A stretch of 64,000 nucleotides of DNA. Origin: Methyloversatilis discipulorum. Lineage in GTDB: Bacteria > Pseudomonadota > Gammaproteobacteria > Burkholderiales > Rhodocyclaceae. Shown here piece by piece: positions 17,335 to 26,856 of this stretch. The translations under genes and the position numbers were made by a program. The notes beneath the pieces were generated by a model. The model was not told the origin of the DNA. It did not search any database and was given only the letters and a program-made list of their open reading frames with translations. Within the stretch, counting starts at the first letter, position 1. The number at the start of each line of letters is the position of its first letter. The DNA is taken from contig NZ_ARVV01000001.1 in NCBI RefSeq assembly GCF_000385375.1, positions 3,472,001 to 3,536,000 of the forward strand. Direction: 5' to 3'.

Positions 17335-17392
17335 GTCTAACGTGCTAGGTCAGCGGCGGTCGAAGGCCGTCCGCTGGAGCGGTGGGTTGGGC
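17335..17392 (-). other. attC recombination site 4
   Basis: Cores GTCTAAC (17335-17341) and GTTGGGC (17386-17392) both match the RYYYAAC/GTTRRRY consensus. The 44-bp interior pairs AGCGGaCGG (from the right arm) with AGCGGCGG (left arm), leaving one extrahelical base on the same side as in sites 1 and 2. It overlaps the last 16 codons of cassette E, whose C-terminus (PTAPADGLRPPLT) is therefore encoded by the recombination site. Confidence 0.85.
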
Positions 17393-17755
17393 GTCTGCTT
17401 CGCGGCCAAGTAGCTCCACAAGGGTGAAGTGCGCGATTCGTTCGGCACCGGCCATGAAGAACCCCTCCTGGCCCACGCGTAGCCACTGCCGCAGATCTTG
17501 TCGGTACTCCGGCTGGTCGAACAACACCCACATAGTGGCGGTTCCACATTCCAGCGGTTCATCAGTCTCCGGAATGGGTTCGCGCCCCACTGACTCGAAC
17601 TCCGGCCAAATAGACCACTGTCGAGTCTGGTCGTCGTCGGCCGCCCAATGCACGTTGCAGCGCATGTGTTGAAAGAGGCGCTGACGCGCCGGCAGCCGCT
17701 TATACGCGACTCTAAAGTCCGGAGCCCTTCCCGTTTTCTCGGTGTAGCTGCTCAT
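17345..17755 (-). CDS. Cassette-borne hypothetical protein (cassette E)
   Basis: This 136-residue soluble protein of unrecognised family starts MSSYTEKTGRAPDFRVAYKR and is Trp-rich in the middle. ATG 17755 was chosen over the frame's ATG at 17818 because it lies 3 bp from a core sequence (GTCCAAC, 17759-17765), as in cassette D. The C-terminus runs through attC 4. It is the first cassette of the array in the direction of reading. Confidence 0.65.
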   Translation of the reverse strand: MSSYTEKTGRAPDFRVAYKRLPARQRLFQHMRCNVHWAADDDQTRQWSIWPEFESVGREPIPETDEPLECGTATMWVLFDQPEYRQDLRQWLRVGQEGFFMAGAERIAHFTLVELLGREADAQPTAPADGLRPPLT

Positions 17756-17994
17756 GACGTCCAACGTGAGGTCGACGCCAGATTTGGCGAGTAAGCCGGC
17801 GTCTGTCCGGATAAGCAAACAAACCGGACGCCGGATTTTCTTTTCATTTCAAAACCCTCCGTCTACCTACTCGTTTACTCACGGTACGAAAGAGGCCGTG
17901 AAACCGGACACCCCGCCAACCTGCGTCCGCAGTCGTCTGAATTCCATTCAATTATGCACGGAATGGATAAGCACGCGGCCGCGGCGCGCACGCC
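17756..17994. other. Upstream boundary of the cassette array; no gene seen
   Basis: This 239-bp gap lies between cassette E and tamB. It begins with a core-like GTCCAAC (17759-17765) followed by GACGCC...GGCGTC arms, which could be a degenerate attC or a relic attI. No second matching core and no integrase gene are visible. Low-GC stretches occur near 17830-17890. The tamB stop lies at 17995. Confidence 0.4.
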
Positions 17995-20900
17995 CTACTT
18001 GAACGAGAACACATACCTCACATCCACTGCCTGCTCGGTCCCCGTGCTGCCGATCAGCGCGAGGTGGCGGGTGAGGTTCCAGGTGAGCTTGACGACGCTG
18101 GTGGCGCCGGCCACGCCTTGTTCGTAGGTGAGCAGCGCGTTCGATGACAGGCGCTTGCCGACGCTGACGACCTGGCCGCCGACGGTGGTCGTGTTGTTCG
18201 ACGAGGTGACGACCTGGCTGCGCGGGCCGGTGGTCGTGCTGCTCTGGGTCAGCGCGATCTGGTCAAGGCCGAGCGCCTGCGCGAGCGAGCCGGTGATGCC
18301 TTCGCCCTCGCCGCCGAGCAGCGCGCTGGCGGCGGTGGCGAGCAGCGACAGGTCGGAGCCGCCGGCGCGGTCCTGGCCGCGGCCGAGCACGACCCACGAC
18401 AGCTTTTCGCTGTCCGGCATGGCCGAGTCGGACACCAGCCGCACGCGCGGCTTCAGCACCGTGCCGCTGACTTCGACGCCGGCCTGCACCGGCAGGTTGG
18501 GGCGGATGGCGCGCACGTTGAGACCGGGGTTGGACACCGAGCCCTGGAAGCTGATGACGCCGCGCTCGATCACCAGGTCCTGACCGTAGGCGCGGTAGCG
18601 ACCGTCGACGGTGCGGATGTTGCCGGTGGCGCGCAGGCCGCGGCCTTCGTCGCGCAGCGCGAGTTGGCCGGCCAGCCGCGTATCGAGCCCGCGGCCCTTG
18701 AAGTAGACGCGCTCGCCGAGATCGACGTCGATCGCCAGGCCGAGCGGCGGGCCGGCGGCTTCTTCCGGCGTGCGGCCCTTGATGACCACGTCGTCGCCGA
18801 GCGTGGGCGCCGACTGCTCCGGCACGGTGAACAGACCGGCGTCGGCCTTCAGCGCCAGCTGCAGCTTCATGCCCTCCTTGGCCGAGCCGCGCACCGTGCC
18901 ATCGCCGGACAGCATGAGCCACTGTTCGCCGCCCTGCAGCGGCACGAAGCGGCGGATGGCGACCTCGATGTCGGCGCGCGTGGTGGCGAGGTCGACGCTG
19001 CCGCGCGCCGACAGCCGACCCGGTTCGCGCGTCAGGACGGCGGCGCCGAGCCGTGCATCCGGCGGCGGGCTGCGGTTGTCGCTTTCGAAGCTGAGCGACT
19101 GCAGCGTCAGGTGGTCGCCCTCGAACTGCGCGCGCAGTTCGCCGCGCTCCAGCTTCACACCGGCATCGACCAGCGCGAACGCCAGCGCGTCGCCGTCGAT
19201 GCGGCCCGACAGTTCAGGTGCGCGCAGCGTGCCGGCCAGCTTCACGTCGCCGCGCAGCCGCCCGGCGGTACTCATGTCGAGGCGCAGCGTGCGACCGACC
19301 CAGGCGAGCGAGGGCACGTCCAGCGTCGCGCTGCCGCGCGTCGGCGCGTCGAGGTCGGGCTGCCACAGGCTGCCGTCGCGGCGCAGCGGCAGCGCCACCT
19401 CGGCGCGCGCCTCGCCGATGTCCGGCCCGGCCAGCACCGCCTTCGCCAGTGCTTCGCGGCCGGCGAAGGTCACATCGACGCGCGCCGCCGACAGCGCCAG
19501 TTCGTTGCGCGTTTCGCCCGACACCACCACGTTGCCGGCTTCGCGGAACAGCGACAGCGTGCCGTCGATGCGCTCGTCGCCGGCCAGCAGTGCGGCCAGC
19601 GACCAGTCGGCGCCGAGCTTCAGCGGCGCGCGCACATTGATGCCGGCGGCGCGGTCGCGCCACACCAGACGCAGCGGCACGCCGCGGGCGCGGCCGCGTG
19701 CATCGAGCCGCTCGGGTGTCCAGCCGGTGTGCGCCAGAACCAGTTCGCCACCGCCAGTCAGCGCAAAGCGCGCGTCGTCGAGCGTCGCCTGCTGCGGCGA
19801 CGCGCTGAGCCGCGCGGGTGCGCTGAGCGTCGCACTCAGTTCGGACGAAATCACCAGCGCCAGCCGGTCGATGATGCCCGACCACGCCGGGCCGTCACCC
19901 AGCGCGCCGTGCGCGGCCAGCTTCAGCGACGGCTTGGCTGGCGTATCACCGCGCTCCGTCGGCAGCGCGCCGGCGACGATGTCGGCATCCAGCGTATGTG
20001 CGGCGCGCGTGCCTGCGATGTCGATGCGCAGCTGCTCGACCGGCACCGGCGCCTGCGGGCTGCGCAGGTCGGCGGCGTCGAGCGCGAGGCGCAGGCGACC
20101 GTCGGCCCCCGGAGCCAGTTCGGCATCGATGTCGGCGCGCGACACGCTGCCCAGTTCGCCCAGCGCCAGCGCGCGAGCCTGCAATTGCAGGCGTCCGTGC
20201 GGCGCCGGAAAGCTGCCGGCGAGGCGCCCGCTGCCGGACACGCGCCCGGCCAGCGTCTGCCCGGTGAATGCGCGCAGCGCCGCCAGATTGCGCGCGTCGA
20301 GGGTCCAGTCCAGCGCGTCCTGCGCGCCGCCGAAGCCACCCTGCGCGGTCAGACTGTTGCCCGACCAGTCGAGCGCGACATCGACGGCGGACAGGCGCTG
20401 CCCCTGCAGGCGCAGCGTCGCGCGGCCGGCCAGCGGTTCGCCGATCAGCGTGCTCGGCTCGATGTGCAGCGCGGCGCGCAGATCGATCTGCGGACCCAGA
20501 CGGCCGGCGGCGTCGAAGCGGGCCGACAGCGACGCGGCCGGTGCCTTCACGAAGGCCGACGGATCGAACTTCTGCAGTCGACCGTCGACCGTGAAGGCCA
20601 GCGTGTCATCCAGCTTGAGCGTGCCGCGCACGCCGGCCTGAGCGCCGCGCGCGGAAAGATCGGCCTGCGCCAGCGTGAGCAGCGCGTCGGCGACATGGCC
20701 GCTCGCCTTCAGCGCGAGGCGGCTGGGGCCACGGTCGGCCAGGTCGACAACGAACTGCTGGCGCGCGCCCGAGGCCTGGATATCGATGCGCCCGCCGAGC
20801 TTCGTGCGCACACCCTGTGCGTGCAGTTGCGCGCTGTCGATGTCGCGCAGCGTCAGTGCGGCGGTGATCGGCAGGTCGCCGGCGCTGCGCCAGCCGACCT

Positions 20901-21954
20901 CGCCACTGACTGCGCCGCCGCCGGCCAGCGCGAGGCGCAGATCGCGCACATCGACCGCCGCCACGCTTGCTTCGATGCGTGCTGTCAGCGCGGTCACCGG
21001 TGCCCGGCCCTGATCGATACGGCCCGGCGCGGCGTTGGCCGCGCTCAGCGTGCCGGTCAGCGCAAGCGCGTCGCCATCGCGCGGCGCCAGATCGGCGCGC
21101 ACCGTCCACCGACCGGACGGCGCCGATGGGTGCAGGCTGTGCGGATCGAATTCGTCGAGCGCCAGCTTCAGCGCCGCCAGCGGTTGCGCGGCGAACGGTC
21201 GCACGCCGACGCGCGCGGTACCCGACAGGCCATAGCCGCTGGCGCGCAGATCGACGTCGGCCGCTTCGGCCAGCGCGCCGCCCAGCGTGGCCTGCGCCGC
21301 GTAGTCGGCCGCCTTGAAGTTCAGTTCGCCGTTCAGCGCGAAGGGCGCGGCGCCGTCGAGCTGCAACCGGCCGTCGAGCGCGCCCCAGGGCGTGCCGAGC
21401 GACAGCGAATCCAGGCGGTGCGTACGCCCGTCAGATTCCACTTGCGCGTGCAGCGCGTCGAGCACGATGTTGTCGACCGCAGGCCTCGCGTAGTCGGCGA
21501 GCACCAGCCGTTCGATCTCGACCTGCGCGGCAAGCGACAGCGGCAGTTCGAGGCTGGTTGGCACCACCGGCGCCTCGTCGCTGGGCGAGGTGGCGATGCG
21601 CAGTTCGTCGACCGACAGCCGTGCGATATCGAGCCGGCCGCGCAGCAGCGCCGAGGCGCTCCAGTCGAGCGCCACCGTCCGCGCGTCGATGCGCAGGCTG
21701 CCGTCGTCATGCACCAGCCGCGCCAGACGCGGCGTGTCGACCAGGCTGCCACTCGCGACTTCGATCTGCAGCGCCGGCACGGCCCACTGCGCAGCCGCGG
21801 CCACTGCCCGCAAGCCGCTCTGCGTCGCCAGCGCCCAATAGACGAGGAGCACGGGCAAGGCAAGCAGCGCGAGGTCGGTGAAGGCCAGCCCGAATAGCTG
21901 GCGTCGGCGGCGCGGCGGCGGCGCGGAATTGTCTGCAGGTTCGCTTTCGGTCAT
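17995..21954 (-). CDS. tamB: TamB, translocation and assembly module subunit
   Basis: A 1319-residue protein with one N-terminal membrane helix (about residues 23-45), then a very long beta-rich periplasmic region typical of AsmA/TamB bridge proteins. The C-terminal DUF490 domain is recognisable (LAGQLALRDEGRGLRATGNIRT, then YRAYGQDLVIERGVISFQG and SWVVLGRG). TamB with TamA spans the envelope and helps outer-membrane protein assembly or lipid transport. Length is normal (about 1250-1400). It is the last gene of a minus-strand operon starting with fkbp and tamA, but a type I secretion pair lies between tamA and tamB. Confidence 0.92.
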   Translation of the reverse strand: MTESEPADNSAPPPRRRRQLFGLAFTDLALLALPVLLVYWALATQSGLRAVAAAAQWAVPALQIEVASGSLVDTPRLARLVHDDGSLRIDARTVALDWSASALLRGRLDIARLSVDELRIATSPSDEAPVVPTSLELPLSLAAQVEIERLVLADYARPAVDNIVLDALHAQVESDGRTHRLDSLSLGTPWGALDGRLQLDGAAPFALNGELNFKAADYAAQATLGGALAEAADVDLRASGYGLSGTARVGVRPFAAQPLAALKLALDEFDPHSLHPSAPSGRWTVRADLAPRDGDALALTGTLSAANAAPGRIDQGRAPVTALTARIEASVAAVDVRDLRLALAGGGAVSGEVGWRSAGDLPITAALTLRDIDSAQLHAQGVRTKLGGRIDIQASGARQQFVVDLADRGPSRLALKASGHVADALLTLAQADLSARGAQAGVRGTLKLDDTLAFTVDGRLQKFDPSAFVKAPAASLSARFDAAGRLGPQIDLRAALHIEPSTLIGEPLAGRATLRLQGQRLSAVDVALDWSGNSLTAQGGFGGAQDALDWTLDARNLAALRAFTGQTLAGRVSGSGRLAGSFPAPHGRLQLQARALALGELGSVSRADIDAELAPGADGRLRLALDAADLRSPQAPVPVEQLRIDIAGTRAAHTLDADIVAGALPTERGDTPAKPSLKLAAHGALGDGPAWSGIIDRLALVISSELSATLSAPARLSASPQQATLDDARFALTGGGELVLAHTGWTPERLDARGRARGVPLRLVWRDRAAGINVRAPLKLGADWSLAALLAGDERIDGTLSLFREAGNVVVSGETRNELALSAARVDVTFAGREALAKAVLAGPDIGEARAEVALPLRRDGSLWQPDLDAPTRGSATLDVPSLAWVGRTLRLDMSTAGRLRGDVKLAGTLRAPELSGRIDGDALAFALVDAGVKLERGELRAQFEGDHLTLQSLSFESDNRSPPPDARLGAAVLTREPGRLSARGSVDLATTRADIEVAIRRFVPLQGGEQWLMLSGDGTVRGSAKEGMKLQLALKADAGLFTVPEQSAPTLGDDVVIKGRTPEEAAGPPLGLAIDVDLGERVYFKGRGLDTRLAGQLALRDEGRGLRATGNIRTVDGRYRAYGQDLVIERGVISFQGSVSNPGLNVRAIRPNLPVQAGVEVSGTVLKPRVRLVSDSAMPDSEKLSWVVLGRGQDRAGGSDLSLLATAASALLGGEGEGITGSLAQALGLDQIALTQSSTTTGPRSQVVTSSNNTTTVGGQVVSVGKRLSSNALLTYEQGVAGATSVVKLTWNLTRHLALIGSTGTEQAVDVRYVFSFK

Positions 21955-22012
21955 CGCTCAGTCAGGCATGCGTGTCCGGACCTGACAGCGTCCGGGCACC
22001 GGCGTTCGCGCG

Positions 22013-23344
22013 TCAGCTTTCGCGCATCGAACGACGGGTCACGTTGATCACCGGATCGAGCAGGTAGTCGAGCATGCTGCGCTCGCGCGTACGCAGGAAG
22101 GCCTCGACCGGCATGCCCGGCTCGATGCGCTCGGCCGGCCGGGCGTCGAGCGTCACGTGCACGGTGTAGTAAGGATTGCCGTGCGCCGGATCGATCAGGC
22201 GGTCGGCCGACACATAGCTCACCTTTCCGCTGACCAGCGGCGTCGTGCGGGCGTTGTAGGCGGCCAGCCGGACTTCGGCCGGCATGCCGGTGTGCACCTC
22301 TTCCACGTCCTGCGGCTGCACCCGGACCTCGACCACCAGCGCGGTTTCGTCCGGCACGATGTCCACGATGGGTTCCCCGGCGCGCACGACGCCGCCCACG
22401 GTATGCACCTGCAAGTTCACCGCGCGGCCGGCCACCGGCGCAATGACCTCCTTGCGCAGGCTGCTGTCCTTCGCGGGGTTCAGCCGCGCCTGCAGGTCGA
22501 GCAGCTTGCGCCCGGTCAGTTGCGCCTCGTCGACCGCGCGCTGCACGAAGTCGGCACGCAGCTGCGCCTTGCGCAGCCGGAAGTCGCCGATGTTCTGCCG
22601 CGTGCGCGACAGCATGGCCTGGTGCTCGGCCATTTCCGCCTCGCGTATCGCCAGGCCGCTGCGCAGTTCGAGCAGCCGCGTGTGCTGGATGAATTTCTGC
22701 TCGGCCAGTTTCTCCGACGCCTGCAATTGCTCGCGCAATGCCGCCACTGCTCGCTGGTCGGCCTCGACCTGCACCTGCACGTCGGACGCTTCGCGCTGCG
22801 CCTCGACCGCCTGCGCTTCGAGCAGAGCCAACTGCTCGCGCAGGTTGTCGCGCCGCGTGCGGAACAGCCGCTGTTCGCCGTCGATCAGGCTGCGGTAGCG
22901 CGGCGACGATGCGAGCTCGACGAGATCGTCGGGCAGCGCCAGTGCCGGCAGCTCGCGTTTTTCCGATTCGAGCCGCGCCAGCGTCAGCCGCTCGCCGATG
23001 ATTTCGTTCTCGATCGCGTCGAGCGAGGCGTCGACGCGTGCGTCGCCGAGCACCAGCAGCACCTGCCCCGCCTGCACCACGTCGCCGTCGCGCACCCGCA
23101 GTTCGGCGACGATGCCGCCCTCCAGGTGCTGCACCGTCTTGCGTTCGCCGGAAACGCGCACTTCACCGCCGGCGACCACGGCGCCTGAAACCGGCGCCAG
23201 TTCCGCCCAGGCCAGCATCGCGGCCAGCGTGCCGCCGATCACCCACAGCCCGGCGCGGACCACGCGGTCGCGCGCCAGCGACGGCAGGCCGGCATCAAGC
23301 TCGATGGCCATGCTGCGCACCTCCCTGCTGTGCCGCTCTGTCAT
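22013..23344 (-). CDS. HlyD-family membrane fusion protein of a type I secretion system (PrtE/PrsE-like)
   Basis: This 443-residue protein has one N-terminal membrane helix (about 27-47), a beta-barrel/lipoyl start (GEVRVSGERKTVQHLEGGIVAEL), a long coiled-coil hairpin (about 110-290) and a C-terminal RIEPGMPVEAFLRTRERS segment typical of HlyD/PrtE adaptors. It connects the inner-membrane ABC exporter with an outer-membrane TolC channel. The start may be ATG 23344 or 23311; both overlap the end of the ABC gene, so the pair is coupled. No TolC gene is nearby. Confidence 0.9.
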   Translation of the reverse strand: MTERHSREVRSMAIELDAGLPSLARDRVVRAGLWVIGGTLAAMLAWAELAPVSGAVVAGGEVRVSGERKTVQHLEGGIVAELRVRDGDVVQAGQVLLVLGDARVDASLDAIENEIIGERLTLARLESEKRELPALALPDDLVELASSPRYRSLIDGEQRLFRTRRDNLREQLALLEAQAVEAQREASDVQVQVEADQRAVAALREQLQASEKLAEQKFIQHTRLLELRSGLAIREAEMAEHQAMLSRTRQNIGDFRLRKAQLRADFVQRAVDEAQLTGRKLLDLQARLNPAKDSSLRKEVIAPVAGRAVNLQVHTVGGVVRAGEPIVDIVPDETALVVEVRVQPQDVEEVHTGMPAEVRLAAYNARTTPLVSGKVSYVSADRLIDPAHGNPYYTVHVTLDARPAERIEPGMPVEAFLRTRERSMLDYLLDPVINVTRRSMRES

Positions 23345-25010
23345 TCAACGCCGTCACGCGCGGGCTGCGCGTGACGCGGGCGGCAATCTCGGCGTAGTCA
23401 CCGTACTGCTCGACCACGCCATCGCGCAGCACCAGCAGCTTGTCCATGCCCTGCAGCATGCGCGGCCGGTGCGCCACCACGACGGCGGTGATGCCGCGCT
23501 CGCGCAGCCGCGCCAGCATGTCGAGCAAGGCGTCCTCACCTTCGGCGTCGAGGTTGGCGTTCGGTTCGTCGAGCAGCACCAGCGCGGGCGCCCCGTAAAG
23601 CGCACGGGCGATGCCGACGCGTGCGCGCTGGCCCGCCGACAGCTGGGCACCGCCCTCGCCCACCTCGGTGTCGTAGCCCTGCGGCAGCCGCAGGATGAGT
23701 TCGTGCGCGCCGCACATGCGGGCGGCGTCGATCACCGCGTCGGCGTCCGGCGACGGCTGCATGCGGGCGATGTTCTCGGCCACCGTGCCGGGGAACAGTT
23801 CGACGTTCTGCGGCAGATAGCCGATTGCCGCGCCCAGCGTGTCCGGCGGGTAGTCCTGCAGCCGCGCGCCGTCGAGGCGCACGGCGCCGGACGCCGGTGT
23901 CCAGATGCCGGCCAGCAGGCGCAGCAAGGCGGTCTTGCCGGCACCGCTCGGGCCGATCACGGCCAGTTGCTGACCAGCCTGCAGCGAGAAACCGACGCCG
24001 CGCAGCAGCACGCGCTGGCCGGCCATCATAGTGAGGGCTTCGACGTCGACACGCCCGATCGGCCGCGGCAGCGGATGCGGCTCGCGCGCCTGCTCGCTGC
24101 CTTCGAGCAGCGACGAAAGCCTCGCCACCGACTCACGGAAGTCGAACAGGCTGCGCCAGCTCGACACGATGGCTTCGACCGGCGACAGCGCGCGTGCCAG
24201 GATCAGCGTGCCGGCCATCATGGCGCCGGAGCCGAGGTCGCCGCGCACCACCAGCCAGGCGCCGCAGCCGAGCATGAGCACCTGCAGGTAGAGACGGACG
24301 AAGCGCGTAAGGCCGGTCCAGGGAGCGCCGACCGCCTGCGACGCGGCACCGGCGCGGATCACCTCGTCGTTCAGCGCGCCCCAGCGGCGGCCCAGATCGG
24401 GCGCCATGCCCATCGCGCGGACCGCGTCGGCATTGCGCACCGAGGCGTCGATGAACTGCGAGGAGGCGCGCGACGCACGGGCCGACACTTCGTTGTAGTG
24501 ACGGGTGACGCGGCTGTTGACCCAGGCGCAGACCAGCAGCACCAGCGCGCCCACGGTCGCCACGATGCCGAGCAGTGGATGGAAGACGAAGATGAGCAGC
24601 AGGAAGAGCGGCGCCCACGGCGCGTCGAACAGCGCGATCACGCCGGGCCCGGTCAGGAAACCACGCACATTGGCGATGTCGCGGATGTACTGGGTCTGCG
24701 CCGGATGGCCAGGCGATCCTGCCTCGGCGAACAGTCGCGTCACCACCTGCGGGCCGAGCGCGCGGTCCAACCCGAAGGCGCAAGACATCAGCAGGCGCGC
24801 GCGCACCTGGTCGAGCAGCATCATGCCGACCAGCGCGATCGTCGTGACCAGCGTCAGCATGACCAGGGTCGGCACGCTGCGGCTGGCGAACACGCGGTCG
24901 AACACCTCCAGCGTGTAGAAGGGCAAGGCCAGCGCGAGCAGGTTCAGCACCAGGCTGAACAGTGCAGCCCAGAAGAGATGCCGGCGACAGGCCTGGATGA
25001 AGGCGTTCAA
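23295..25010 (-). CDS. Type I secretion ABC exporter (PrtD/PrsD-like)
   Basis: A 571-residue fused exporter. The N-terminal half has about six membrane helices (residues 10-300). The ATPase half has Walker A GPSGAGKTA, a Q-loop at YLPQNVELF, the ABC signature LSAGQRARVGIARAL, Walker B LVLLDEPNANLD and the switch His in VVAHRP. There is no peptidase or CLD domain, so it fits the protease/lipase exporter class (PrtD/AprD), which secretes proteins with C-terminal signals. It sits 76 bp downstream of tamA. No obvious RTX substrate gene is in this window. Confidence 0.9.
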   Translation of the reverse strand: MNAFIQACRRHLFWAALFSLVLNLLALALPFYTLEVFDRVFASRSVPTLVMLTLVTTIALVGMMLLDQVRARLLMSCAFGLDRALGPQVVTRLFAEAGSPGHPAQTQYIRDIANVRGFLTGPGVIALFDAPWAPLFLLLIFVFHPLLGIVATVGALVLLVCAWVNSRVTRHYNEVSARASRASSQFIDASVRNADAVRAMGMAPDLGRRWGALNDEVIRAGAASQAVGAPWTGLTRFVRLYLQVLMLGCGAWLVVRGDLGSGAMMAGTLILARALSPVEAIVSSWRSLFDFRESVARLSSLLEGSEQAREPHPLPRPIGRVDVEALTMMAGQRVLLRGVGFSLQAGQQLAVIGPSGAGKTALLRLLAGIWTPASGAVRLDGARLQDYPPDTLGAAIGYLPQNVELFPGTVAENIARMQPSPDADAVIDAARMCGAHELILRLPQGYDTEVGEGGAQLSAGQRARVGIARALYGAPALVLLDEPNANLDAEGEDALLDMLARLRERGITAVVVAHRPRMLQGMDKLLVLRDGVVEQYGDYAEIAARVTRSPRVTALNDRAAQQGGAQHGHRA

Positions 25011-25086
25011 GCGGAATCCTCGTGTTCTTATGTCTTATCCGGACGCCATCTTGGCACCGGCGGGCCGCTTGTCAAACCACCTTGCC

Positions 25087-26856
25087 TCAGAACGCGATCG
25101 CCAGCGAAAAATGCGGGCGCCACTGGCGCTCCCGTTCGCCGTAGGCAAGGTCGAAGGCGATCGGGCCGGCTGGCGAGCGCCAGCGCACGCCGGCGCCAGC
25201 GCCGAAGGCGGGTTTGAAATCCTCGCGCGTGTCGGCGGCGTCGCCGGCATCGACGAAGAACGCCGCGCCCCAGGTGTCGGACGTCCAGTGCACATACTCG
25301 ACACTGGCCACGCCGAGCGCGCGGCCGCCGACGATGGCGCTGCCCTGGCGCACGCCCAGTTCGAGGTAGTCATAGCCGCGCACCGTGGTCGAGCCGCCGG
25401 TGCGGAACAGGAAGTCCTGCGGCAGCGATTCGGTCACGCCGCCGGTCAGGCCGAGCTCGCCGCGCAGGATGAGCTGGTCGCGCTGGCCGACCGGGATGAA
25501 CCACTGGCCCTTCAGGTAGCCGCGCAGGAAATTGGCGTCGGACAGCAGGGCCTTCACGCCGCCGCCGATCTGCGCGTTCAGCACCCAGCCGTCGCGCGGG
25601 TTGAACAGATCGTCGACGCGGCGCCAGGTCCACGAGGTGTTCAGCGCCAGCGACTGCTGCGTGCTCTGCACCAGGCCGTCGATCTCTCGCTGTTCGCGCT
25701 GCAAGCTCAGCGAATGGCGGATTTCGACGTCGCCCTTCACGCGTGCGCGCACGATGCCGGCGCCGACCCGGCGGGTGATCAGGTCCTGGATGTCGGCGTT
25801 CTCGGCCAGCACGCCGAAGCTGTCGCGATAGCCGTCCTCGTGCGGCGGCAGCATGACGTCGGCGAAGGCGATCTGGCGCAGCTGTTCCAGCCGAACCGCG
25901 CTGTTGAGCAGCCAGGAACGCTTGAACAGATTGTTGTCCGACCAGCCCACCTCGCCGCGATAGCCGGTATTGCTGCTCAGGCCGGCACCGAAGGACAGGC
26001 GGCGCGAACTGGCTTCGGTTACCGCTACGCGCACCGGCGTCGCGTCGGCACGGGCTGGGTCGACGTCGGCGAGGATCTGTACCGAACTGAAATAGGGTGA
26101 CGACAGCAGTGAGCGCTCGAAGGCGAGCACCGCTTCGGTCGAGTATGGGTCGCCCGGCTTGATGGTCGAGTAACGGCGCACCAGATCGAGGTCGTGCAGC
26201 GCCAGCCCGGTCGCCTCGATGTCGCCGAAGCGGAAGGCCGGGCCACTGTCGAAACGCACGCTGAGGTCCACGCGCGCACTGTCCGGGTCGACTTCGGCGC
26301 GGCTGTCGCCCATCACGGCGGCCGCGTAGTCGCGCGCGGTCAGGTCTTCGAGCAGCGTCTGCTTGGCGGCCGACCAGTCCGCCTGGCGGAAGGGCTGGCC
26401 CTCGGCCAGTCGCCAGCCGGCACGCAGTGCGGCACGGCGGGCCGCACGTTCGTCGCCCTCGCCCGCCAGATCGCCGTCGAACACGATGGACACCGACGAC
26501 ACGCGCGTCCGCTCGCCCGGCTCGATGCGCAGCACCGGCGGCTGGCCGGCGATGTCGAAGGTGGGGCTGAACCAGCCCTCGGTGGCGAGCAGCTCGGTCA
26601 TTTCGCGGCGCACGCGGCGCAGCGCGCGCCGCTCGGCGCGTTCGTCGTCGAGCGGCTCGCGCAACTGCAGCGAGCGGGCGTGAGTGTTCAGCATGTCGAG
26701 CACCGGCTCGGGCAGTCCCGGCGCCTCGATGGTCAGGCGGCCGTGATCGACGTCGGCCGGCGCCGTCTGCTCATCAGGCGGATCGACAGCTTCGTCTGCC
26801 GCCTGCGCTGTTTCGCCGGCAAGCAGCAGGCCGGCGCAGAGGATGAAACGGCGCAA
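25087..26856 (-). CDS. tamA: TamA, Omp85-family outer-membrane protein
   Basis: This 589-residue protein has a signal peptide (about 1-19), POTRA-like repeats to about residue 260, and a C-terminal 16-strand barrel. The Omp85 motif TGGSTTVRGYDY lies near 490 and the sequence ends in aromatic Phe (SLAIAF). Length and domain order match TamA (about 577), partner of TamB. It begins immediately before the FKBP gene's stop (0-bp gap), so it is co-transcribed with it. Downstream come the type I exporter genes, then tamB. Confidence 0.92.
   Translation of the reverse strand: MRRFILCAGLLLAGETAQAADEAVDPPDEQTAPADVDHGRLTIEAPGLPEPVLDMLNTHARSLQLREPLDDERAERRALRRVRREMTELLATEGWFSPTFDIAGQPPVLRIEPGERTRVSSVSIVFDGDLAGEGDERAARRAALRAGWRLAEGQPFRQADWSAAKQTLLEDLTARDYAAAVMGDSRAEVDPDSARVDLSVRFDSGPAFRFGDIEATGLALHDLDLVRRYSTIKPGDPYSTEAVLAFERSLLSSPYFSSVQILADVDPARADATPVRVAVTEASSRRLSFGAGLSSNTGYRGEVGWSDNNLFKRSWLLNSAVRLEQLRQIAFADVMLPPHEDGYRDSFGVLAENADIQDLITRRVGAGIVRARVKGDVEIRHSLSLQREQREIDGLVQSTQQSLALNTSWTWRRVDDLFNPRDGWVLNAQIGGGVKALLSDANFLRGYLKGQWFIPVGQRDQLILRGELGLTGGVTESLPQDFLFRTGGSTTVRGYDYLELGVRQGSAIVGGRALGVASVEYVHWTSDTWGAAFFVDAGDAADTREDFKPAFGAGAGVRWRSPAGPIAFDLAYGERERQWRPHFSLAIAF

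Noticed and set aside
17756..17994. Possible attI site or integrase remnant
   Set aside because: Only one core-like sequence is seen and no frame resembles a tyrosine recombinase, so it is listed only as an array boundary.
18664..21897. Very long plus-strand open frame antisense to tamB
   Set aside because: It is a shadow of the high-GC tamB gene with Arg/Gln-rich low-complexity translation and no family features.
22998..25217. 739-residue plus-strand frame antisense to the type I secretion genes
   Set aside because: Composition is antisense noise (Arg, Gln, His, Ala-rich), and the minus strand encodes recognisable ABC and HlyD proteins.
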